From Macrocybe gigantea (taxonomy: Eukaryota; Basidiomycota; Agaricomycetes; Agaricales; Callistosporiaceae): DNA of 64,000 nucleotides. The DNA lies in the NCBI GenBank assembly GCA_011319805.1, contig SJRY01000038.1, positions 372,001-436,000 of the forward strand, in the 5' to 3' direction. The notes beneath the pieces are model-generated. The model was not told the DNA's origin and did no database searches. It saw only the letters and a list, made by a program, of their open reading frames with translations. Below, one piece after another: positions 10,487-21,668 of the stretch. Numbering within the stretch: position 1 is the stretch's first letter; the number at the start of each line of letters is the position of its first letter. The position numbers were made by a program, and so were the translations under genes.

Positions 10487-11511
10487 TCAGACTATGTCGT
10501 CGTTTGCAGATCCTCTAGGCTCCCTTCGCTTCCTCATGAATCCCAGACACTTGTGATAAATAATCATCAGCGATTCCCTGAGGACGGAAAGCTTCCAGAA
10601 GCCAATGCTGGTCATCATCCAGAAGTATCCCAGCACCGTCACCGCGATGAACACGACCGGAAAGGCGAACGATGAGAACATGCTGAACGTCAGCAGATGG
10701 ATGCACAGGATGAGCAGCGACGTGCCCATCGACTGCATCCGCTCGCAGTACCTGATGTACCGGTAAAAGTTAACCTCCTGGTGCTCCTGTATCGGCGTCC
10801 ACGCCACGTCAGGGTAGTACTTCTCAATGTCGGTTAGGTTCTTGTCTTTTGCATGCCTCAGCGCGGACGCGAGGCGCTGGCACAGACGCGCGGCTCTGCT
10901 GCCGACGAGGATAGCGCCGATGTGGAAGCCCGCCCCGATCAACGCGATGAGCATGCCACTCTCGAAGGGCTTGAGGTATATCCTGCCATTTGCGTTGAAT
11001 GCGTCATGCGCTAGTTGGATGAAGGAGACTATCAGTGTGGCGGTAAACGTAGACTGCCGGTGCCACGTGAGAGGTTTGGAGGTGAACGCGGCGTGATCTA
11101 GCTCAAGCAAGGAAAGCACGTACGACAACCACAAATCCGCTGAACTGCGTCCCTAACGTCTCGTACTCCTCGTATGATCGAGAGCCAGCTATATGAAAGG
11201 TCTGAATGATACAGAAACGACAGTAAAAAAGGAGTGCGCCACAAACGAACAAGAGTTGGGTTCGATGGCGACCGAACGCACCGACTGCGCTACGCTCGGC
11301 CTGTAAGACGTATCCGTATCAGCATACACATATGAATATGCTGGGTGCAAATTTTAGAGACCAGAACGCACGAAGATGCGCAACTCGGAAGATCCATATG
11401 CGTAGACCGCGGGCTGGCCCTCATAACGTCGATCGGCGGCGGAGACTCAGCGTGGCGGCGGTAGCTCGAACTTGCTGGCCCTCCCGATCCTGGTAAAATC
11501 GTTGACAGCAT
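10487..11511 (-). CDS. Four-helix membrane protein, array copy 3 (best preserved)
   Basis: The most complete member of the three-gene family. A candidate first exon starts at Met 11511 (MLSTILPGSGGPASSSYRRH), with a GTGCGT donor after CASS. A later short exon carries SRSYEEYETLGTQFSGFVVVV (about 11130-11195). The long exon is continuous from STFTATLIVSFIQLAHDAFN to the stop at 10487. It contains helix 2 (GMLIALIGAGFHIGAILVG), a basic loop (SRAARLCQRLASALRHAKDK), the family block VNFYRYIRYCERMQSMGTS, helices 3-4 (LLILCIHLLTFSMF; PVVFIAVTVLGYFW) and a tail with FWKLSVLRESLMIIYH. No frame break. The conserved Cys-Glu-x-Met-Gln block between helices suggests a functional loop, but no enzymatic motif is recognised. 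Confidence 0.65.
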
Positions 11512-12173
11512 AGCGTTATTCAGACGGAAGGGCGAATGAGGGGGAAGGAGGAAGGTTTCTGCGATGTGATTGATCGTGCGAAGCTAGTGGGCAGGGCAGT
11601 CGTATATATGACATTCCACACTTCGTGCATGATCAGGGTCCAGTGGGCGTCTGAGAAGAAGGAATCATGGCGAATAGTTTCATGCAACGAGGCCTTTGTG
11701 AGGTCAGAAAACTCGGCATACCTTCGAGTTACTCGATTGAGACGGGACAAAATACGGACCCACCTTCATAAATTGAGGATTTGTCCATTTACGGTTGATT
11801 TGACAAAGATTCGGACTTCGTGTCCTTCGTTGGTATATCAGAAAAGCTGTAGCGGCGCCTTAATCCATATAAACATGAGCAGGCTGCAGTCCACAGACGT
11901 GGCCTTGCCGGTCAGATTACGCATCTAATTCCTCCCCCCATTGATCGCAAGTTCTGACTCTATATAGAATATCATAAATGTGGCGTACGACAATGATCGG
12001 CAAGCTACTATACATAACCTTGTTAGAGAACGAATGCGCGTGATGGCCGTATATGCATTGTGTGGATAAGAGATGGTGCAGAAAATTAGATGTCCGTTCC
12101 ATATTCATAGACGCGCTCCCGCAGTCGCAGAAGATTGAAGAATCGGAAGACGTGATGAGAAAAGATCATTACC
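11512..12173. other. Intergenic, no gene recognised
   Basis: Spacer upstream of array copy 3 and downstream of the kinase. Open frames of 60-130 codons exist on both strands but show no motif. Confidence 0.45.
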
Positions 12174-15100
12174 TCATGATGCGCAGCACGAACTTCCCAA
12201 CATGCCTGTCCAGCAGCTCATGATGAGTCCGACATGGAACAACCCAAGTATTACAGACACAACGAGTCCTTCAAGGACCGTATCCAGCACGGCGGCAAAC
12301 AGAAGCACAAACACGATGTACGGGCGCGGCGGTGCGGAGGAAACGAGGCATGCTGACGAAAGCGTTGAAACCTATTATGTGTTACAGAAACAAGAAACGC
12401 CAACATTCATTCGACCATGTTCCTGAAAATGTTGAACAAATGACGCACTTTGGTGACCAGATACAGCTCTTATGATTCTGACCCCCAAGTTCCCGGGCAT
12501 ACGTAATCTTAGCGTCGTTTTTAATCGCTCTATGCTAGCGTCAAGTCGCCGGGTCGAGCGCTTCGTTCATGGGGTTGTTCCGGTAGCGCAAGCAGTGGAG
12601 GCCCTATGTTGAGGGACTTTTCGCCTTCTAAGCGACCTGCGAAGGATGTATCTGACGGACTGGGTGTTCGCAATGCGTCTCCGTCAACGCCGTTCCCTGT
12701 CTGGACCTCCGCGGACTCGTATCCGGAAGACGAAGCGAGGCTGTCTGGGAGGTTTCTCTGAATCTCCGTCAAGCTCCCGGGACTTGATCTTCGTTTTATT
12801 ATCGGTATCAGAGATGATAAACCATTGGCACCAAAATAGTCATCTTTGAGGGGATCAAGCTTTAGGGATAGACAAGGTGGGCGTCATCAGCCTGGAGCTA
12901 GAGCTAACTGATTCCAGAATCTTGATACAGACCTTTCCTTCTAGGATAGCATTAAGGACCCGCTCACAAGACGGTCGCTTAGCTGGAACAACATTCAAAA
13001 GGCCCTCGAGAAGCATCAAAAATGACTTTGGTAGCCGTCTACCCTCAAACATTGTCGCCAACGCTGGGCTTGACTGAAGCTGACGATGGCGAACAGTTCA
13101 GGAAAAGCCCGTGTCACAATGACGGGAAGATGTGACATACCCAGAATAACTCAAAATCTCCTTCTCGAGCCTATCCATTTTTTCCCTCTCATCAACGCCG
13201 CTGCTGACCGGTTCACCGCTCGCGTCACCCTCAGCGGCGTACCTTAGAGAGCATTATCAATATCCGCAACTGCGGATAAGAATTGGGGTATTACCTATAT
13301 GGAAGCTTGAAAAACAAAAGTTTGTGCAGGATCATTCCTAACGACCACATGTCAGCTTTCGAATCCACCTGCTGTAGACGGCCGGTCAAAGGGGACGGCA
13401 GGGACTCGGGTGAACTGTATTCAAGCCTACACATGGATAATGCTCTTTAGAAAGCTGTAAGAGCACATATTATGACACGCACGTTCCCGTATTTCCAGAG
13501 CGAATTCGCGAATTATGAATCATGTCACGAGAAGTTCCGAAATCAGACAACATGGCTCGAGGACTAAGAAAGGAGGTTCAGTAAACGTCGGTCTAAAGCC
13601 GACCACATAACGTACATGAGTCTTCCTTCATCCCACGTTAGCAGCACGTTTCCGGGTTTTAGATCGAGGTGTAGGATGGATTTGTTGTGCTAGTTTGATT
13701 TTTGATCGGTCAACTGTAGCGAAGGCAAAGTTTCAAGACTCACAAGGAAAGCCAGCCCTTCCACGACGTCCTTGAATATACTCTTTACTTCTTCTGCACT
13801 AAGGAGATGAACTGCTTTCCATGATGTCCGGTCGTGTTTCCCCCTGGACCTCGCCGCCTCCATTTCCTTCCGCATCCGTTCCTTTTCTTCTGGCGGCGCG
13901 CGCTGAAACGCCCTAAACGCCCGTATCCGCGCCGAACGCGACTGGAATTGCCACCCTCCTGGAGTGATTGGCGTTGATGGCGTCGAATCATTCGTTGTTG
14001 TGATGTGCGGTTCATTGAATGATAGATGGGTGTCGCTGGAGACGGACGACGCAGAAGTTGCATGGCCAAAAGCGAAAGGAGCAAGTGGATCTACGTGAAT
14101 ATGCTGAGCGCGGCGTCCAAGGCGGACGTCGATGAAATCATCAAGACTGGCACGAGGCAATCAGCACGTGTAGATGTCGACACGATGAGAAATCTGACCT
14201 TCCTCCTTCAGCCCACTGCATAAGCACACTTTTGTGTGTGGACAAGTCAATACATAGTCCATGAAAAAGGAAGTGGGAGATATATGCGCGACTCAACTAG
14301 AGTGTAGGCACCTTGGGGCCGAACTGCGAGAATTGACATGTCTCCAGCCACGCGTGGCTGCACACCAGTTTAGCTGACCACGTAGAAGCGATGCGTGAGG
14401 ATATGTACGCACTGATAAGTGATGATATTGGGATGATGCAGCCTCTCCAGCAGGCGAACCTACAGAATATGTTCAAGACTTATAGTCAAGGGTAGTAGAT
14501 AAGAGCTGACCTCACGCAGGATTTTGAGGAGATATGAATGAGATTCTCCGACAGCAATCTTCTTAACGGCGAAATGGCCTGTGAAGGAGCATTCGTCGAG
14601 GAAATTCGTTGAAACAGTGAACAAAGCAGGCATACCCAGCGGATTACCATTCAACATATGCTACCAAGATAATGAGAAACAAGACTTGGAGAAGAGCGTC
14701 GAGCATATGAGCACACGTACCTGACATAGGAACACACTGCCATTGGCACCCATCCCAAGCTTGTATTCCTCCTGAAAGAACGCCTTGAAGTATCCCTCTG
14801 CCAGTGTCTCCGCTGGAAACGCGGTCCTCTGGCCTCTCCCATCATCGACGGCTACTGATGGGCTTGGTGTGGGAGGTCGAGAAGATTCATTAGCGATGGC
14901 AAGGAGCCTGAAATAGTCCGAAGCGCGTGAGAGGTACGCGGGGTCGGTATCTCCAGAGGACAGATGGTCATGAGCCTCTGCGCCTCTGTCTTGCGAAGCG
15001 TCTGGCATGAAATCATCCGGAAGAGCCTGCTTGCAGTACGGACATGGCGGGCGGCGGCGGTCTGGAAGCCTATAGTCTGTCGAAGGTGGGGCGTGGCTAA

Positions 15101-15245
15101 TCGTCAGGGCGTGCGAGGTCGGATTGTAGAGCACGACCTGGTTGGAAGCGTGAAAGACGGGGTGCCATTCATGTCCACCGCCGACGTTGCCCGAAGGCAC
15201 GAGGGCGCCGAAGTTCTGCTCGCTGGACGATGTCGTGTCCGCCAT
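12174..15245 (-). CDS. IKS1: Iks1-family serine/threonine protein kinase with C-terminal membrane segment
   Basis: At least ten exons. The N-terminus carries the family signature: HEWHPVFHASNQVVLYN, then a CPYC pair in RRPPCPYCKQALPDDF. The kinase domain follows in order: glycine loop LGMGANGSVFLCQ; lysine motif GHFAVKKIAVGESHSYL; VRLLERLHHPNIITYQ; HAWLETCQFSQFGPKVPTL; hinge YVLMQWAEGGSLDDFI. A long Ser/Thr and basic insert comes before catalytic loop LHLDLKPGNVLLTW, DFG in MLSDFGTSRDM, and YSSPESLP with DSKADMWSLGMIL. The last exon encodes a hydrophobic hairpin (YIVFVLLFAAVLDTVLEGLV; VILGLFHVGLIM) and stops at 12174-12176. A frame break lies near 12533 (one missing base) between the Ser-rich tail and the ERLKTTLRLRMPG block. 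The kinase is probably active: K, D of HxD and DFG are all present. Confidence 0.85.
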
Positions 15246-15338
15246 CGCCAGGTCACAGACACAAAGGGCTGAGCGAGGAATGTTGACATCGCGGATTCAA
15301 AACAGTATATAGTAATTTAACTTGATTAGTTATTAACT

Positions 15339-15410
15339 TCCGATATGGTGTAATGGCTAACATTACCGCCTTTCACGCGGTAGCTCGGGGTTCGATTCCC
15401 CGTATCGGAA
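15339..15410 (+). tRNA. tRNA-Glu (anticodon UUC)
   Basis: 72-nt cloverleaf without an intron. The acceptor arms TCCGATA (15339-15345) and TATCGGA (15403-15409) pair over seven bases, and A15410 is the discriminator. Box A-like TGGTGTAATGG is in the D-arm, the anticodon loop is CTTTCAC with anticodon TTC, and box B GGTTCGATTCC is in the T-arm. It closely resembles fungal tRNA-Glu. A thymidine run begins about 6 bases after the 3' end, suitable for RNA polymerase III termination. Confidence 0.95.
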
Positions 15411-15739
15411 TTAACATTTTAATCTTCTCTATTTTATTCATTTGTTTTAGCATTATTGTCGTCCGACAACGCCTTTTCACAGTTTCAAATAGCTGTGGCA
15501 TATAGCTGCAAGAACGGAAGTGGCTGGTGACAGACGTAGTTTCGTGATGCTCACGTCATAGACGGGTTCGGAAGGGTTCTCTACCTTAGTCTGACCATTC
15601 ATACTACCTTTCTACGCGATGATCGTGTTGCGGGTTGTGTAGACTTCGTTACCAATCCAGGACATTCGAAACCACATCACGTAGGTGTATATTGCTACGG
15701 CTGAAAGTGATTACATTCTAATGATACATTTACCTATCC
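15411..15739. other. Spacer between tRNA-Glu and P450 3' end
   Basis: T-rich immediately after the tRNA; nothing else recognised. Confidence 0.5.
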
Positions 15740-18156
15740 CTATTCCAAAGGAGCGAGCGAGACTTTCAGAGGCAAGCTTGGCGTGATCCCGGGCTCTCCC
15801 TCAATGCTTGGTGATGCAAAGTTATACATGTGCCAAGTGATGTTCTTCGTGGCTTCGAACTTGAACTTTGAAAGAAGGATATACAGAGCAACCTCTGTGA
15901 AGAGCATGAGTATCCGCTAAGGTGTGAGAGACCCGAGAAATATATCGCATACTCATTTCGATTTCGGCGAATCGGAACCCACTGTTAAGGACAATTAGTC
16001 AACATCTAACTCGAATGTGAACACAGACTTGTCACTCACAGACAAGCGCGTGCGCCTCCTAGGAACGTCATCCTGGACATATTGAGTATGGAACCATGCA
16101 CTGAAAAAAATGTCCTTACATGTTAGAGTAGACACCAGGAATGTCCTGGACGGCTTCAGGAAGAGGCTCGAACCAGCGTTCGGGGATCCATTCGTCAGCT
16201 GTCGGGCCCCAAAGCGCTTCACTCCGGTTGACTGCAGAAACAGCGATAACCGCCGTTGTACCCTCTGGCAACAAGAATTGTTTCATTTGTCTCCCATCTC
16301 TTCCAGTAACGGGTACGCCAAGAGGTACGATGGTGTCCTTCCTGGCCTGATAGGCGAAGGATCCAGTACAGTCCCTTTCTCACAAATATGGTGTTACTTA
16401 CGAACGATGCAGCTTGGAGACCGGGGCATATCTGAGCACTCGTAGGTCAGGTCTTCCACACCGCCTGAAATAAAAATGACTCACAATCTCAACGACTCGC
16501 GACATATGGCATCCAGGTACGGCAGAGCTCTGACATCGTTATATGAAAGATCTCCATGTTGTCTTCTGGCCTCTTGCAGCTCTTTGCGAAGTCTGTCCTG
16601 ACGTTTCTGATCGTTAGCCAGCAAGTATAGGATCCTACAAAGGGCGCCAGAGGTGGTCTCGTGGCCGGCGAACAACAGTGTGCTGATCGATCAAGGTGAA
16701 TATGGGCTGGAAGGATCTATCGAGAAAAGTATTACGCACCCCATTTGCGGGATAAGTTCGTCGTCGCCGAGACGCTGGTCAGGAGGGAGTTTTTCGTTTG
16801 CCTGGACTGTAATGCGCGTTAGCGGGTCGAAACCAAGGCGGCGTGGAGCTCGGTCAACATACTCAATATGCTGACGATATCTTTACCCTGACCAACCATA
16901 TCGTTTACGGCCTCCCCTCCTGTAGCAAGGGCTTGCCTTTTCTTGTAGAACACTTCCGTGTCGCGGTCATAAAGGTAGAAGAAAATTCTCTCGAGTTCAC
17001 GGATATTGGGATGGGGCGAGATCTTGCAGAGGAACCGTCTGAACCACGCGGGACCCAGCTTAACCAGCGATGGAAGCAGGTACATGAATCCTTGTAATGG
17101 CCATGTAAGAGGTCTGTTGGTTAATGTTATGCCACGTTCTATCACTTTAAGATCGAAAAGGCACTTGCACTATTTTCTTCGTTGCCATGATATATTCGTC
17201 GGGAGGAGCGCCGTCACTCAAATTGTCGAAAGACACACCCAAACCAGCTTGGCCTGAAAATCTCGTAAGTGAAGGGAATTCAAATGCATAAGAGAGGAGG
17301 CTTACCGATAAGTTCCAATGATAAACGAGACATCCAGACGAACATATCGAGTTCAGCCGGGCCCTTCTCCGTTTTAGATGCCAGCGTTGCCTCGAGCTAT
17401 TCGGCACATATCACCATCTGGCTTCTATCAAAAGAAAGCTGGGCCAGTTGCACAAACCTGGTGAGAGATTTGATAGAACAAAGGCGTAAGATCACGCATT
17501 CTGTTCATGGAGAATATAGGGTTCATGAGCTTGCGCTGTCCTTTGTGCACATCACCTATTCCAACTTAGACAGATCAAACCATTCACGAAATCATGGAAC
17601 ATACCGACAACGGAGAATATGCCGCTTCCCCACAACAGCTTGGTTTGTCTGGCATACAGAGTCAATAACGCGAATATGTTTTGTCGGTGACAGTTTTTAG
17701 CAAACAAGCGCACTCAATGATCATCGGGGTTTCGTCGAAGATAGTGGTGTGGTCTTTGAAAAGAATTGTGCGGAGAGCTTCCAAGTCCGTGACATGGACG
17801 ACATCCTCCTGCATCACAAGCAAGTTGCTAAGCAGGCAAAAATGGTGCGACAGATGCGCAAACGTACTCCAAAGAACCCATGCAGCCTCGCGGCGCCTCC
17901 ATACTTGGGCAAAATCTTATCATTGAAATCCCATCCCATCCCGTCATACAACTGTTCCATGTTCCCTGGATGCAATACAGACCGCTCAGGCATAGACAAC
18001 GATGCGTAAGGAAAGGTCATGCTCACCAGTAAGCCAAGATTTCGCCGCAGGGCCAGGCAAGTTTTTGACATCGGCCCGAATGCGATGTCGACGGTGTCTC
18101 GTCCAGAGCGCATATGTTATGATGCCAACGGCAAGAGCGACGACGAAGGACTGCAT
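15740..18156 (-). CDS. Cytochrome P450 monooxygenase, 'FLGG' heme-loop type, copy A
   Basis: Heme-thiolate monooxygenase, ER-anchored: MQSFVVALAVGIITYALWTR is a signal anchor, followed by basic residues and the LPGPAAKSW hinge. Many short exons give DVVHVTDLEALRTIL, LLWGSGIFSVVG, RKLMNPIFSM, and the block FRRFLCKISPHPNIREL. The I-helix is FAGHETTSGAL. K-helix ExxR is CRESLRL, the aromatic region is DEWIPERWFEPLP, and the heme loop is RMTFLGGARACLGFRFAEIE with Cys and both Gly intact. The C-terminus is PSLPLKVSLAPLE, stop TAG 15740-15742. No frame break found. The gene at 43233-45730 is a close paralog sharing exon order and the HPNIREL block. Substrate unknown. Confidence 0.85.
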
Positions 18157-18885
18157 GGTGGCGGAAAAAGGATGATGATACTGCGTTGGATCCCGTTCAA
18201 GGCTCTACCTGGGAATTTGAAGAAAAGCTTCCTCCGTTTAACGAGTGTCAAGGTCGCGCTCTCTCTAGTCTGATAATACCAGCAAAAGCGCCTATTAAGC
18301 GGGTTCCAAATCGCATATATAGGCGGCCAACATTATGGAGTTATCAACGAGTTGAATAATCATGATTTTCAATGAAGACGCCGCGAAAGGGATGGATGAC
18401 CCAGCAGAAACATTACCCCATCACAATCGCATGCCTTGATCAGCATAGCCTAAATGGGCGGTCTAACAGACAGGAGAGTCAGCATCCCCGGTGGACGATG
18501 ATAAGGACGTGACGATCCAGGATTTCCGGAACATCCTTGGATTACGGGGAGTAGGATGGTTGCGCTTAAAGGAGAAGGATACTAGCGATTGAATTTCCGG
18601 CACGTCAAGTGGGGTTTGAGCGTAGATCACCTCGGCAGCCAGGATCGCCCGGATCAAAATTCCACAGGTGGCTGCTGGGAGTTGATATACCTTGCTGGGT
18701 AAAGCAACGGTGCCTGCATAGTAGGCAGCACCTTAGGTCCAAGTGTCCAGGCCAATTGGCCATCCCCGGGACAACAATGTTTGATTGTGGGTAACGTTGT
18801 ATTTTTTTGACCATTTCCCAAATATGAATACGGAGCTAAGTATATTCGATACCGTTTTACTCTACCGCAAAATTCGGGATTACAG
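18157..18885. other. Intergenic: P450 promoter side and amylase 3' side
   Basis: Both neighbours are on the minus strand. Open frames (for example 18654-19130 minus) run antisense or out of frame to the amylase tail and lack their own motifs. Confidence 0.45.
18315..18321 (-). promoter_or_regulatory. TATA-like element upstream of P450 copy A
   Basis: TATATAT on the minus strand, about 160 bases before the ATG at 18156. Position is plausible but rather distant; not unique in this AT-containing spacer. Confidence 0.3.
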
Positions 18886-20984
18886 TCAGAGCTTTGCCCC
18901 GATATGGACCGCAACTGCGTTGTGCGCAAGCGCATTAACGGTGATACGTCCTCCGGAAACTTTGACTCTAGAAAATGCCAGTCAGAAATCACCGAGATCA
19001 ACGACAATTCCAGGACGGGTAACATACTGAGCTCCTGTGCAGCGATTGTAGACCTTGGTCCCGCTGATGACGTCGCAGTATGTTCCAGAAGGCAAAGCGA
19101 CGTCTGTCGAGAACTGCCATGCGCTATCACCGTTGTTGAGCGCCAGGAAGCCGATAGAGCCTAGACAACACATCACAAATTCTTGTGAATAGGGCCCCCC
19201 AGAGAAAGCAGAAAGTTATCTCACCTCGCTGGAAGGCGATCTGCTGAGGCTCGGGCGAGATCCATTTCGTGACCTTGGTTGAGCCAACTAAGTTGTGGAA
19301 ACCGACCATGCCCACGACTGGAGTCCAGCGGTGCTGGCAGAGCCAGCCGTTAGTGCCCGCCGCACCACTGCAGGTCCCTGTACCTGTTCGCAATATGAGC
19401 ATGAACCGCTGCTTCTTACAGTATACAGGGTAGACCGGAATCACCATTGTTGGGTGCCCCAGTTGGGTAGACTTCGAAACCGCTGTAGCTTGACAGGATA
19501 GTCGGGGTTCCGTAAGGGTACGCAAGTGAGAATACTGTTGCAAGGGTGTAGGTATTTGCGGGAGATGATGCATTTAGGGACGTAGCCATCTGAATAACGA
19601 AATAGTTGGCAGCCAATCTTTGATTCTGGGGCAGGATCGCGTTACCCTCTCTGTGTCATGATTGGCAACAAAAACATTTGCTAATTGGTCGGGAACCCAT
19701 CCTGGACATTAGACTAGGTTTAGGCGCAATTAACTTTGACTGAGAGATATAAAAATTACCTGCTTCTAAATTCCTCAATGCGGAAATGTTACCGCTGGAG
19801 AAGGCCGTCAGAAGAGCCGTTGTGTAACGGAATCTAAACGTGTCAGGTCAGCAGACATCCTTCATACGAAGGTGCTCTGCTTACTCCATGACTTGTCCTG
19901 ATTAGATTTAAGTCAAAAACTGATTGTCAGACGATGTTGATGTGAACCTACCATTTCCATAATATTCCGAAGGCAGAATGGCTTCATCCGGCGTCCACGC
20001 GACTTCTTGAGTGACGTACTGTTTCCTCTTCAGTCTGGAAAGTATGTTGGCAATATCCAATGCGGGAACATCTGCAAAGCAATACGTTATAAATGCTCAT
20101 GATCTCTCCAAGAGGAAAACAACACGCACTCTTCGCCAAGTCCAATCTCAGTCCGTCGATACCCAGAGAGACGAGATCATTCGAATATTCTGCAAGTCGA
20201 GCTCGAACGTGTTCCTTTTCTGTAGCAAGACTGCAGATTTCGCTAATGAATCGACAGCCCTAGACGACGATTCAAGAATGAGCTTACTCGGCTAGATTTA
20301 CAAGTTCGCAGTTTTGATACTCCTCGCGGTTCGTAAAGTCGACGATGTCATCCCCGGGTTCGAGTCCGCAGTGGTGGAAGTCGTCATAGGCATAGATTCC
20401 GGGGTAGTCGTAATGCGTGAATGGGGAACCGGCAACACCGACGCCGCTGTCCAGTGGCGTCATATGGTTGTATACAATATCTTTGGAGCAAATATAGATG
20501 AAACAGAGGTGCGGATCAGAATCCCAACTGGATCGAAGCAATGAGCAGGCAGGACCAACCAACAATGACTTTAACTCCGGCGGCATGACATGCCTGTACC
20601 ATCTTTGCAAACTGAGCGCGGTTGCCGCGTTTCGACTGGAGTTTGTAGGACACCGTTTGGTAGCTGGTGTACCACTCGGGGCCCTGAATGTGTTCGGGGG
20701 GAGGGCTCACTGGCGCAACATGGTCAGCCAAAGATCGCGGGATGCATGCGTGCAAACAATTCGCGTCACTTACCTTGCACCGCCGCGTATCCAGCAGGAC
20801 CTATGAACGCAGCGCATTCTGCAGCAACGCTGTCCCAGTTCCATTCGAACAGCTGCACGATGACGTCCTTGTTCGCGCCAAAGAAACGCGTCTTCGGTTC
20901 AGCGTGCGCTGAGGCTGGAGACGCGGCTAGAAGCGTGAGCGCAAGAGATAAGATAGAGCACTTGGTCATGGTGAATCGCGTCAT
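18886..20984 (-). CDS. Secreted alpha-amylase, glycoside hydrolase family 13
   Basis: Endo-hydrolysis of alpha-1,4-glucan outside the cell. The signal peptide is [21 protein letters not shown], starting at Met 20969 or 15 bases upstream at 20984. Exons then give [37 protein letters not shown], and conserved region I DIVYNHM. The catalytic nucleophile is in [11 protein letters not shown], the acid/base Glu in [10 protein letters not shown], and the transition-state Asp in FVANHDTER. The C-terminal beta-domain has [10 protein letters not shown] and [13 protein letters not shown] last intron (GTATGT...TTCTAG) removes an apparent stop and joins CTGAQ to [20 protein letters not shown], ending TGA 18886-18888. 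Architecture matches fungal/bacterial GH13 subfamily 32. One frame break near 19645, just after NHDTER, is restored by a single missing base. The catalytic triad is complete. Confidence 0.85.
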
Positions 20985-21668
20985 GACGGAACGAAAGGGC
21001 TAGACAAGGAAGTCAGAAAGTCGTCGTCGGACTCGGACGTCGATGCAACAGGCGGAGGAGCGAGGTACATATGCCTGATATGAACGCTGGCCGTGGGATG
21101 CGCTTTTACTTTTTCGGCGCCGACTTTCCGCGTTTACAGGACGTCCGAATGGACGTCAGTGGAGGCGAATTACGCGCTGGACTCATCTCTTGATCGCAGT
21201 CCTGCTTCGTTCAAAAAAACCCGCCATTCCAGGGAAATGTGTGGTAATTTTTGGCTCTGTAGCCCCATGCAAGACGTCTGATAGAGCTTTAAGCTGATTG
21301 CCGAAATGTTCGCCTACATAGGTTCGGAATATCAGAAAGGTGTTGGTTCAGACTTGAGTAAAAAAAAAAAAAACACAGCAAGGTCACCTAGGTCACCCAG
21401 GTTCGAGGATTCCCGATCTGGTGAATCCTGGGATTTCCGATCCTCCAGCTATCAGGATATGAAACCCTACCGGCACTCTTGTCCTCCTCGGAGTGCCGGG
21501 TTAGTGCAAGGCGACCGCATTGTTCCATTCTTGCACTACCAAATGGAAGTACATTGCCACCACGTCCTTGCACCCTGCAGACCGCAACCATTCGGCGCAC
21601 TCCAACGCCCAACGTTCGAGCCACAGACTTGATTTTGGGAAGCTCGAACATCGCGCATCTGAAGATCA
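20985..21668. other. Divergent promoter region between amylase and SDR
   Basis: The amylase runs left and the SDR runs right from this spacer. It contains a run of about 13 A near 21361-21373 and an imperfect CCTAGGTCACCCAGG-type tandem around 21387. No gene. Confidence 0.45.

Noticed and set aside
18605..19130. Minus-strand open frame overlapping the amylase tail
   Set aside because: The amylase exon reads in a different frame with conserved residues and a clean terminal intron, so this is a shadow frame.
21361..21373. A-run as a possible retroposed poly(A) tail
   Set aside because: No target-site duplication or upstream retroposed sequence recognised; likely a simple homopolymer.
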